Positions 1-11,065 of a stretch of 64,000 nt of DNA are shown in pieces. The notes under the pieces were generated by a model, which did not search any database, was not told the origin of the DNA, and saw nothing but the letters and a program-made list of their open reading frames with translations. Each line of letters opens with the position of its first letter. Within the stretch, counting starts at the first letter, position 1. The stretch comes from Paraphysomonas bandaiensis (taxonomy: Eukaryota > Chrysophyceae): positions 107,008 to 171,007 of the forward strand of contig CBFFRP010000094.1 in assembly GCA_965644295.1 (NCBI GenBank), read 5' to 3'. The translations under genes were made by a program, and so were the position numbers.

Positions 1-2
1 TT

Positions 3-1897
3 GCAGCTAAACAAGAGGACCTCGCGAATGAGATATCTGGTGATGATGGGGCACAGGCAAAACGGGACGAGATGGCTGAGAGACAACGAGAGGAGTATGC
101 CAAGCGGGGCATCTCCTTAGTAGCTTTTGAGTCGGAAACGGAACACCCTTACTTTATCAATCTTGATGAGGACGCATTCCGATCGAATCGTTTGATGTAT
201 ATCATTCAGAAGGAGTTGACAGTTTTTGGAGCCAAGGGGGACATCCAGCCTATGTCTTTTCAGGTCGTTAAGGAGCATTGCTCGGTGAGGTTTGATGGGG
301 AAAACATCTATATTATAGGAGGGAGGGGAGAAACCTTTCACAATGGTCACCTTGTCCCAGAGGGTACAGAGGAAGTTATGCAGTTGTACGACCGCCTCGT
401 TCTCGGCGATCAGCTCATGCTTCTTCGATGGAAATGCAAAGAGAGTGACTCAGACCAGTGTATGACCGCCGAGGAAGCAGTGGAAGAGTTCCAAGAGGGC
501 ATGATATCCAGTCGAAGGAACCAGGCGGCTGAGGGTAGTGGGGGACAGGCTGCAGCGGACTTTGAAGAGGAGAGAAGGAAGATACTCGCCGAGCGGGAGA
601 AGTGGGAAGAGGAAAAGAATCAAATGGCAACCCAGCGTAACGAGCAAGACTATCAGCGAGCCATGGCCTCTGTTGATAATGCTATTCTTGATCTCCTTCC
701 GAAGGCAAAGGAGGCGAAGCAAACAGTAGACTTGCTAAATCGCGTTACAATGACTTTCGATGTTGTTCTTGAGAAAGGCACTGACCACGTGCCCAAAGTT
801 AAGGTAACTTTATTCCTTAATCCAATTTAAAATAATGATAAACGCCTTTAATTTAGCTAAGTGTGGAGAACAGCAACCCGAAGTTATCAATTTTAATTGA
901 GCCAACAGATTTTCTTCCGAAACTCTCATTGTTGAAAGATGAAATGATGAAGTTGCGTGGTGCTATTGAGGGGGGACGGGAGTACGAGCTACCATCACGC
1001 CACGACCCCCTCTTTCTTATGTTCGACAACGATTTCCATCTCGGTAAATTCTTTTGCGATGTGTTATATTTGCTGAAATGCGTTTGATATATAGGCACTG
1101 CGACACATTGGCCGGAATACCTTCTTTACAATCTTGAGACAGACCCGGAGGAGAAGCAGCAAGATATTAAAAATGCAGCCGTGCCATATAATACCGTCGG
1201 CCTGCTGGAGGTGCTCTGGACCCCACTAGCAGGGCCTAATGAAGAGGATTGGAGTAAAGAACCACCAGATATTGATTCTGAAGAAGATCTTCTTGGGAAG
1301 TCGTGGACCTACCGTTTAAACATAAAAACCGCCTCTAACCTGCCTGTATTCTGCGAGCAAGCTTACGTGGAATACCAGTTCTTTGGAGAGATCTTTACGA
1401 CTGAAGTCGTTGAACAATCTACATTTTCCCCGGTATTCGATTATCAATATATTCATCATGTGGACAAGGTTACTCCAGAGTTTGTAGCCTTTTTGAAGGG
1501 GAGTATGGAGATGTATGTCCATGTCACCCAACATGTAGACGTTCCGTCTGGGGAGGTGTTGGGAACCAAGAACAGTATTGTTGTTGAGAGCATTAAATCT
1601 GGTGTTCCGAAAGGATATGAGGTATGGTTGTTGTGCATGAACCTTTGAATTCTTCTTATATTGTTGTGGCGTGGGTAGGTTTCATCTGATACTACAAAAC
1701 CGAAAAGTGACGTTGAATTAATGAACGAAGAGCTGAAAAAGCGACTTGAGGAAGTAACAGAAGAGAACGTTGCCCTCAAGAAAAAAGTCGAGGAATTAGA
1801 GCTCAGAGTTCAGCATTTCGAGAACGAACATATATCGAAATCGAAAAGCCATTTGGCGGAGGCTATCATGACTGATTCCGTTGTGAATGGGGAGTGA
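3..1897 (+). CDS. Kinesin-3 family motor protein, C-terminal part (5' end outside window)
   Basis: Partial gene, open to the left edge. Exons 3-803, 857-1043, 1095-1621, 1679-1897 keep one frame across three introns of 51-57 bp. The visible protein starts after the motor. It has an FHA domain (about residues 45-135, ending in the stretch VLGDQLMLLRW), an acidic coiled coil, then the conserved kinesin-3 tail domain (DUF3694-like; motifs DVVLEKGTDHVPKVK, NTVGLLEVLW, EEDLLGKSWTY, SPVFDYQYIHHV) and a short C-terminal coiled coil rich in Lys and Glu. This order of FHA followed by tail domain is that of KIF1/KIF13-type kinesin-3, a plus-end transporter of membrane cargo and of intraflagellar cargo in some protists. 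The motor domain cannot be checked here. The stop TGA is followed by AT-rich DNA. Confidence 0.85.
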
Positions 1898-4553
1898 TAA
1901 GGTTTTGCAACTACACTCCGATCCATCGTGAGGATCTCATTGTTTTGTTTAGATATACTAAATCCTTGCTGTTAAGGTAAATATTCTTGAGTTTTAGGGT
2001 GTTGTCGCATGAGAATATGCTGTGTTTCAATTACCTCCGTCATGAATAACGACACGAAAGAATTCGTGCAGACATCAATATTATAATGTTGAAACAAACG
2101 ATTTTAATACAAAGAATTATAGCACCAGAAATGCCACGTTTCTTGGAAATACTTTCTGACTTTTAGAATTTTGTGTATAAAACTGAATTTTTGATGGCGT
2201 AAGAGGCAACTCAAGCCAATCTACAGCAAAAATAGTTCACTTGTAAGATGATGCATATGTAGCAAAATTGGGCATAACAAATATAGATCACTTAGGAGAA
2301 AGTAGTGTAGGTGTAGTAGTATGAGGAGAGATGTAGATGGTAGTTATATTCAGATTAGAAATTAGAACATATGAGTATTAAGACCAGATATAGGGTTGGA
2401 GTATGCTGGGACTATCCGTACAACCTATCGTACTACCTATTCATATATTCATACCATTTGTGTACATGGAAGAGGAAGATACAATCATTGATATTTCTAC
2501 CAGTGATGCTATAAGACACCCCTAGTCGCGTCACATATTCTAGAATGTCACAAATTTAGTTTTCGAATGTTAAGTACAATGTAAAATAGTAAAACAACTA
2601 GAATTAATTACTGGAAATACCATACATGGCGTACTCATAGCAAACGCAGTGAGCAAGCAGAATGTAGACACACGTGATATCAACTAACTTCAGGATTTTC
2701 CCCATCTCATGGAGTTCTGGATAAGTACTGGAGATATTTCTCCGGGAAACTAACGTTTAGGGTTAGGGTTAGGGTTAGGGTGCGAGGGCAACTTTGTTGA
2801 GGGCCTCAATTCATATTCTACCAACCAGATTGCATATCAACTTATTGGTAAAATATATATAATATGTAGTAGAAATGCGAGCGCTAATAATAATAGCAAA
2901 AAATGCGAATATTATCTAATAATCAAAGTTTTCTTCAATTAGTTGTCAATTATTGCAAAATTATATAGAAATTATTTGATACTGAAAAAATAAAATAGGA
3001 ATGCATATATATGTAACTATTACACACAAATTTTATATATAGCTAGTTCATGGTTCGAACTTTCTATATAGGAAGTGTGCGCAAAACCCAGGGTTGCGTA
3101 ACAATTTTAATTGCATATATATTAATTGACGCAGGTTTTAGTCAATTATAGTTGCAATTATTACTTCATTCTTTCTGTCGCAGTTAGTTGAGATGCAACT
3201 AATAGCAATTTAATTGATACTAAAAACTATGTATTCAAGTAGCTATATACACATTAACAAGCTTGCTCAACTACTGTTATTTCATCCAAGATGAGAGAAT
3301 ATATTATTAATTCGATCCTTACCGTCCAGGTAAGTGAGACCTTGTTGCCACCTTGAATCTTCACGACTTCCTTTTCGAAGCAGCGTTATGAATAATAATG
3401 TTCATCTTCCTCCTGTAATTTTATTGACACTCATTGAAAGAATTTCAAGTCGTCCCGAAATTGCACTAGCATGGATGTTCACCTGAAATTTCACTTGAAA
3501 TTGGACTTAACACAGAAAAATCAAACGTATGACAGCAAGTGGCCAGATAGAAACAAATACCGGTCAATAATTACAAAAAGTGGAGTCCCTTCTGCTGGCA
3601 TTTTGATAGACTACTGTGCATAAGAGATCTTACTACGAAGAAACGTATATGTCATCTTCACTATTTATTTGTATAAAACAATTTCGATGTTAAAAATGAT
3701 TATTCACTATAATGAATGATTGATTTTTGCTTCTGCAGTTGTCTGACTTTCTCTTAGGCGTCGTCAATGAAGCATTTTCTAGAATCCAGCAAATTGTATA
3801 ATCCGTATTTCAGTTTCATAATAAATCATATAGAACTTTAAACTCTTAACTAGCTACACTCCAATTATCCCTTGCCTGTGTCAAATTGACGGCATCTTTT
3901 TATCAATTATAATAGCAACTATGATTTTCTGTCCCAATGTCAATTAATGAAATTGATATATGCAGCCCTGACAAAAGTAAGACAGTGCCCTAAGAACTGA
4001 AACAATTGTCGCACCACTACTGCATACTTTGTACACCCCATAAATCCCAGTGCAAAAACTCTCGAAATTTTGTAATTGTATAAGGATAGAGTAAAGACCA
4101 TTGCAGGTAGGCCTTGTATTCGCTAGGTCGCTAGGTACACTGCATTCCACTCCTGATTAACATGCACATTAAAGTGAATATTACTATAACAAAGCGACTA
4201 TATTTAAAGGCTTTGGTACCACATTTCGATGTAGCGGCTTGACAAATATAAAAATGTGCCAATACGTCTTGTATAACACCAACATATATATATTTATATG
4301 AAAATTTTATTGACGATGTCTGTCATAAAATTCTAAATAATCACCATTACAATTGAATACAACCTGCGTCAATTAAATGCTACGCATCCCTGATACTAAA
4401 ACGGCTTTTCATATCAAATATAAATTTCAGTTAACTCATTATTACTTCACTGAATTTCGTTATTCTTCCATTGTACTATCACCACACAGAAATTCCAAAA
4501 AATACCTGCATTGGTGTTTATACTGCCGATAAAAACTACTCCAAATTGTCTTC
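1898..4553. other. AT-rich intergenic region with transposon-end debris
   Basis: No convincing gene. It holds a short interstitial telomere-type array (2757-2780), a fragment of the dispersed repeat also seen at 48.3, 59.6 and 63.1 kb (about 2640-2800), and AATTAATTGCAATTA-rich blocks near 2930-3260, 3870-3975 and 4330-4400. The last two blocks end in CAGCCCTGA or CATCCCTGA, like degenerate hAT transposon termini. Confidence 0.6.
2757..2780 (+). repeat. Interstitial telomere-type repeat, (TTAGGG)4
   Basis: Four perfect TTAGGG units directly follow the motif TTTCTCCGGGAAACTAACG. That motif also marks the edge of dispersed repeat copies near 63.1 kb and, more diverged, 48.4 kb. TTAGGG is a common eukaryotic telomere repeat. 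Here it is internal, so it may be a scar of end repair or part of a mobile element. Confidence 0.85.
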
Positions 4554-7500
4554 TTAGACTGCATTTGGCGAGCTGGACCTGTCGGGAATCGTTTCTGAGG
4601 GACCAAATGACACTCGATTCGAAATCGGCTTCTTGTCCTGCACTTGATCCACTTGTGATGCTCTCTCAACAGCAAATACCTCTCCCAGGGCATGTGGAGA
4701 AGGACCTGTGCGTTTAAAAAACTGAATAGTCTCCGTTTCATCTCCTAGAACCACATAATACATTCATAAGGTCAGAGCATGGAAAATTCTACAACACCTG
4801 TCTTAAGATTCTTCTTAACGGTTACAAGTCGTAGCCTAGAGTCCTTTCGGGCAACAGTGGTTCCCCCAACAGATGGGGCATCCTCGAGATACCGTTTCAT
4901 TATGAGCTCATAATCCCTGGATTCAGGAATTCTAATTCGCACACATGGTCACCACGACGAATGCCTCGATATGTAGCATACCTTTTCTGTACTAGCGCCT
5001 CTCCTTCCCAGTAGCATCGCTCGATGAACTTACGCTTATTGACCTGAAGAGTCACAAACCGCAGTTTCAATACTGGACTGCATATATATCACCACACTGT
5101 TCTTACCACAGTTGATATGTAGTCCGCGCCAATGCGATAAGAATAGTCAGCACTTAGTGGACCATTGTTCTCCTGGACGATACATCAACACATCGATACA
5201 AGCAAACAAATAGAAATGATTTACCTGAATCCTCACGCCAGAATAGAATGGAGGATCCATTGTGATGACATGAGATACTGCAACTGAAGAAAAGCCACCT
5301 AAAAAACCTACAAGACAATGTGATACCCTATACATATGCTGGGTGGTGGTAGTACCACTGGAAGCAGCCCCCGATGATCCCATCCCATCTTGGCGGGTCC
5401 ACACACCAGATATATCCACCCTTATTTCACTAACGTCAATATTACGAAAGTGAAGTAGAGGATGCATACCGCAGAGAAGAACTAAGACTTCTCTTCTTTA
5501 AAGACCCTACGTCACCAGCGTCACCAGATTGGTTTACATCGCGGCTGCTTTGCGGAGTCCTCTCCCACTCAAGCATGCCACTGCTGCTACGCTGGTTCTT
5601 GTCTTCGCAACTCTTGTCTACATTTCCCCCGACATCACTACCAGTTGACTCGATTTTTCCTTGAGTATCATTGTCAATCTTGACAGATGGTTCTGGTGGG
5701 GAATCTACGTCGTGAAACACAATAATGGGCACATCATGAAATGACATAAAAAATTACTTGGTGAAGGCCCCGTTCGCTTAAACCACGATGTTCCCGTAGT
5801 CTCCTGGCCAGTGGCGTGATCCTTGTAGGTGGCGACCTGCGAGATGTCAGCAGGTAGTACGTATATATATTTGTATATTCTATATATATACCATAACAAG
5901 AGTAGGCTCTCCACCAGTATCTTCAATAAATCTCTTATGAATAAGCGTGAAGTCATTGTCTTCATGAACCCTGAATGCAAAAGTAAGCAATACAATACGA
6001 AAATTGCAGTGCAGCTCACCTCGTCACTTGCAGAGTAGGCGGGTTAGAATCTGTGATCCAGGTCGCAGTATCATTGAACTTTCGCTTCATGATATTCGTG
6101 GGCATGGGGGGAGTGTCAAGTGTATATAGCATATCACTGTTGAGAGGTCCACCCACTTCCTGTTCGAAGTAAAGGTGACAGCAATATCATACCCACGCAT
6201 ATCACACCTGTAGTCTAAAGGCATTTAGATCTGGTGGGTTCATGGTGATGGTGTGAGTCATTGCCATAGACGTCGCAAGCTTACGCTGCACAAACCCTGC
6301 CCCTTGAGCACCTATCCATTTTCAATTGTAGTTAGCTGAATGCGGCGCTTGCTCAGTCATAGCGATTCCTCACCAACATATGAGTCTACATTGTGCGTTC
6401 TCGTTCTTTCCCAAACTCCACTTAGGTCAGTTTTTCCCGAAACTGTAGACGGAGTTGCCGATGCAGCGGTTTCGGCGTTCTCTTCATTCGCCGCTTCTGT
6501 AGATACTCGGCGCACAGTCGCTGGTAGAGGGTTTGGAGACGGCCCAACTTTGTCGAAAATCATGCTACACTTAACCCGCTTCTCAGGTGAAAAACTGTGA
6601 TATGTTGCATCCTGATTCCAGGTTAGCACATCACAGTTGCAAATTCAATGTAATCACCTCATGAAGTACTTCGCCATTGTTCTGTAACGTACACAAAATG
6701 ATCAATTCATACTCCTTCCCCGGAAGGGCCAATCTATTCGAAGAGTTAAATTGGCGACATATACTGCGTTAAACCACCCACTCTGTGATTTGAAGCACAT
6801 CAGGGGAGTGCCATGTTGCACTACAGAGGTAGTTTTTCCCGTTTCTAACCATCTCTACCGCATCACCTCCAATAACCATGGCAATATCAGTCGTTATCGG
6901 CCCCCCTTTCTCCTGAAAAAAAGTTATAGAACATACTATAACTGTAGCAACTTACCTGGACCCTGCACACTGTGAGCTCTTTGTCCATGGTAATAGTGTG
7001 GACCATCTGGACAGACCCCGTTATCTTCCTCATTACGTAAGGCAAACCCTGAGCCGCTATACACAACATAAGTCGTGGGGAATTAGTGGACACGAATGAT
7101 GAAAATACCTGCGTAATCATCAAAATTCACGACTTTACCGCGCTTCCAAACACCAGAAAAGTTAACACTTCCCTTCACTTCACTACCAGCAACACGCAGA
7201 GACTGGCTCGATGACAGAAAGCTGCAGCGAAATTGCAATTTTAAATGGCTGCTACGCCTGATTAAACATGCTATTCTTACCGACGCTGCGATGAATCCGT
7301 GTTGGACTCGGAAACTTCCACACCAAGTGCGCGTTTCCAAGTATTCCATGTGTTTTGATCGGGGAGCTGGAGCACAAACACAAGTCCACACAAAAATATC
7401 GGGGGGAATTTAAAGTTGAGATAAATAAGCGATGCAGCAACGATCATCACAGCGGCGAGGGTTGCTTGCAGATTACTGCCAACGGCAGATATTATAACCC

Positions 7501-10387
7501 CTGTCCCTTGTTTTACAATCTCGACTAAGACAGAACCAGTCGTAGCGTCTTCTTTCACCAGTGGGGATCCAGTTGAATTAAGGCTCTTATCACCTGATGT
7601 TGTAGCTACTTCAATTCGAGGTTCTGTTGTCGGTGACTTCATTCCCTCAGATTGAGATTTCACGTCCTCGACCAGGGGCTTATAAAATGCCGTCGTTAGC
7701 TCACTATGCACAATATTTAGCACCGTATAACACATTAAAATGACACTCACTCAAAGTGGTCTCTTAGAACACGGTGGCCCAGAATGAGATAATCTTTAGC
7801 ATTGAGCTTTTTGAGGCGCTTACAAATTTCAGTTTGCAAAGGAGACGGTGCCGGCTCTGAAGGTAACACAAGCAAACCCTGGTATTATCTGTAAGAGACG
7901 CGAGTTTAATTCTGCAAACCCACAATACTTACTGGAGTGTAGACGCCTTTATCAGAAAGCTTTTTCCACACCACGAAGCTACGAGAGAAAAAACTTGGGG
8001 TACGGTGCTCCTTCTTCTTCTTTTTCGAACCCTTGGACGGCCCTTCAGATGTACCCTCAGTCTCTGAGGAGCGAACTCCTGCTTCGACATTAACTACATT
8101 CTCTGCACCCAGAAGACATTGTAAATACATGTTCGGCTGGAAAGATGAACAGGACTCTACATATGCATCAGCACAAGAGATGAACGCACCTGCTGCTGCA
8201 AATTCATCCCGGCTACTCGAATACACAGTAGCCTGCTGCTCCTCCTCAGTAGGGAATCTTACTACAGCAGAGAATTTGCTATTGTAACGCTACAGACCAC
8301 CAGGTCAGCTAACAAATATCAACAATAAGGTTATACCAGAAGTGATTCCTCCTCCATGTCTTCCATAGTTAAGTTCTTGTTCGCGCCGGCAATCTTTCCA
8401 CTAAAACTGGCGCGTTTCTCTGCCTTCATGACCACCCCAGGAGACATCTCATACGCACTCCTGCCCTGGCGCATAGGGGACAGCACTATTAGAGCAGAAA
8501 AGTGCCGGAAATCCAGCAGTAGTGTAGGATCGGTAATCCCCACAATGTAACTGAATAAATAGAATTAGCACGAGGCATGCAGATTGATCCGTCCGTACCT
8601 CCCGCGCTCTGCACTTCGAATATTATCGCCCACAGAAGCTTCTTGCTACATGATATATACACATAAACAATAGCTATACTCCAGATAAGCTGCTTCTGAT
8701 AGTGTATTACCTTGCGTTTCTTCTTAACGGCATCTGCAATCAAAGACACGTCCGAATCATGTTTGGAGATGAAGGGTCGGAGATTATCTCCGGCGTACCC
8801 ATTCAACGGGGTGAGTACCAAGGATGAAAGTGCAATCACCATCTTCATATTACCATAAGTCCACAACTTCACGACTTGTGAAACATACCTGCGAACATGC
8901 ATCTGGGGTTGAGGCGAGTACAAGAACATCTCTGCCTCCCACAAGCAGCTCCCATAAGGTCCACAGGTGTGGGATAAGGCCATATGGGCCAAACTGAGAT
9001 ATTATATTCGTGCCACTTGAAAACGAAACCGCAGGACCTAAACTGAGGGAAGAGAAGTCAAGGCTGTTCTTGGTGGCAACAGGGCGGGGAATTGCTACAG
9101 TGAACTGGAAGATCTGCAAGGGCATGGCAAACAGTCACAAAACAGTGTATAAAGGGTGCTTAAAGTCTGTATTACATCGCCGAACAAAGGTAAAGCAAGC
9201 GCACCGGAGTACGCAGTCCCCCCCCCTTCCTGCAAGATCAAGTCCAGAATTGGCCAGCTATTTATTTGCTCTAATGTCACCTCGAAGGTCTTTTGGATAC
9301 CCTCTTTGACACTATCATCTGCACACACAGAACTGAGGAGAAATATAATAAGAGGCAAAGTGGCTGCAGATATTACAACATGTAGTGCACCACATCGAAT
9401 CAGTATAAGTACCCACCGACTCCCTCCTTGTGCCTGACATGATAGAGGGTTGTCTCCAACGTAGAGAGAATGGAGTAAGCTAGACTTGGTATCGGCATAC
9501 GCGACACCAATACAAGCGACTGCTGTTGCAGCTCACTTCTGGACGCCCTCAACGCCACAGATTGCCTGTATGAGACAAAGCAGTATAAAAGCTCAGCTAG
9601 AGCACGCTCAGAGTCAGCTGAGTCGTTTCCAGGAACAGCAGTCCCCCTATTGCCGGCCTTGGTGGTGCGCACAGTGAAGCAGAAGTTGTAGTCAACTGTC
9701 TCTTCCTTTTGCTGAGACATATGGGACTGTGGTATTGACATGGAGACAATATCCTCAACCAGGCATGGCGGGAGCTGAAATAGCAATGTCAGATTGGAAC
9801 ATGTTATTAAGTTCATCGCCATAACCTGTGAAGGAAACATAGAATCCACAGCCGGCCCATTCTCACCGCTTGCCACAAGCAAAACAGCATCAACCCAACC
9901 GGAAGAGTCATCTGCATCATTCTCACTTCCCGAAAAACTCTGGCGACTGGCAATTTCCAATTTCTCCTTATCATTAAATTCCGTATCTTTTGATATACTG
10001 ACACGAGGAAGGGGTATCGTTGCAGTACCTCCGTTCATGACAGTTGTGTAGCAATCGACACAGGCCTAAATAACAAAGTTACAACCTTCTAAAAATATTT
10101 TCGATTCTTACCCTCTTAAGAATTCCATTAATAACCAGCTTGCAGTTACTGCAGTGTGTACAGAACACCTGCCCGCACTCTCTGCAGTGGTGTTTGCGGT
10201 TAGTGAGAGTGAAGGCGGCAGAGCACTTATGGCAATTCTTCACTTTAGAGCTATCGATCCAGTCGGAACGTCGTCGAGAGGCAAACTCTTGAGCATCAAA
10301 CGTGACACTTCCTTTACGAGATTTTTCCCCCTTGAGAACAGTTGCGACGAGATCTGGATTACCGGATATGCCGTACTTCTGAGCCAT
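4554..10387 (-). CDS. FYVE finger - DENN (DENND6-like) - membrane segment - three FABP/lipocalin-like repeats
   Basis: Model of 27 exons, 1462 residues, in frame throughout: 10387-10112, 10065-9417, 9318-9176, 9113-8889, 8842-8711, 8645-8599, 8550-8337, 8289-8190, 8102-7933, 7854-7751, 7703-7281, 7221-7109, 7056-6956, 6912-6782, 6733-6658, 6611-6374, 6311-6208, 6159-6020, 5970-5892, 5836-5758, 5704-5470, 5429-5356, 5307-5225, 5172-5107, 5043-4982, 4931-4798, 4744-4554. Residues 43-98 are a FYVE-type zinc finger (Cys 52, 55, 68, 71, 76, 79, 94, 97; motif RKHHCRECG), a PI3P-binding fold. Residues ~130-690 follow DENND6 (motifs WVDAVLLVASGENGPAVD, YNFCFTVRT, QSLVLVSRMP, ALPLFGD, LWELLVGGRDVLVLA, RPFISKHDS, YIVGITDP), a Rab exchange-factor module. 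Residues ~742-791 are hydrophobic (one or two membrane spans). Repeats at 850-994, 1032-1181 and 1267-1416 open with SGVW(K/E/T)R and end in GPSP. Each resembles the FABP/CRABP barrel (motifs NFDDYAAAQG, RKxxxSxxMxHTITM, ATW, final FKR). PI3P-directed Rab activation with lipid binding is inferred. Uncertain points: the 9827-9777 stretch may be a 51-bp intron, and exon 3 could begin at 9363. Confidence 0.8.
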
Positions 10388-11065
10388 CTGTGTGCCCTCT
10401 GTCACAAACAACCCTCTGAGTCCTTACGATCTTTCGATAGAGTACAATTGACAAATTGCAGCTCTCACAGTGACACTGCGGTGACAGTAATCTTCAGGTA
10501 ACTGAGAGAGCCCAACACACTGCATGATATACGCCCCCACATGAATAAACACACACTCCAGATACACCATACGCATACTACTGTACTACCAAATACAGTA
10601 TGTCGTATGTATGTATGTATGTATGTATGTATGTATGTATGTATGTATGTATGTATGTATGTATGTATGTATGTATGTATGTATGTATGTATGTATGTAT
10701 GTATGTATGTATGTATGTATGTATGTATGTATGTATGTATGTATGTATGTATGTATGTATGTATGTATGTATGTATGTATGTATGTATGTATGTATGTAT
10801 GTATGTATGTATGTATGTATGTATGTATGTATGTATGTATGTATGTATGTATGTATGTATGTATGTATGTATGGGAATGGTTGTGGGTACGTATACTGCT
10901 GTAGTATGGTGTACTTGTTGTTTGAAAGTCTATCATTGTTGTTGTTGTTATTGAGGTGTGGGATATAGAAGTTACTTGTGTTAGATAATGCTCTAGTTGT
11001 GTTGCTGCAATCTGCTCCTCTAGCATTGGTCAGGGGTGGACTCGTTGCAGCTGATAATAGTTATC
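10388..11065. promoter_or_regulatory. Shared divergent upstream region of the FYVE-DENN and GCP5-like genes
   Basis: The 678 bp between two divergently transcribed start codons. The centre is the tetranucleotide array at 10605-10873. No TATA box or other core motif could be assigned with confidence. Some of it must be 5' UTR for both genes. Confidence 0.55.
10605..10873 (+). repeat. (ATGT)n microsatellite, about 67 units
   Basis: An uninterrupted tetranucleotide array in all three forward frames (Met-Tyr-Val-Cys) and in reverse (Tyr-Ile-His-Thr). The long ORFs across it are artefacts of the repeat. It lies between the start codons of two divergent genes. Confidence 0.97.

Noticed and set aside
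3053-3140. Possible tRNA-like GGTTCGAAC box
   Set aside because: No acceptor stem or anticodon arm could be folded around it; the flanks are hAT-type AT-rich repeat.
9777-9827. A 51-bp GTTATG...TTTCAG intron inside the DENN part
   Set aside because: Its length is a multiple of three and the donor is weak. Left as coding, but noted as uncertain; only transcripts can decide.
10541-11026. Long ORFs of Met-Tyr-Val-Cys or Tyr-Ile-His-Thr repeats (also at 35405-36169 and 46411-46806)
   Set aside because: They are translations of a tetranucleotide microsatellite, open in every frame because the repeat lacks stop codons.
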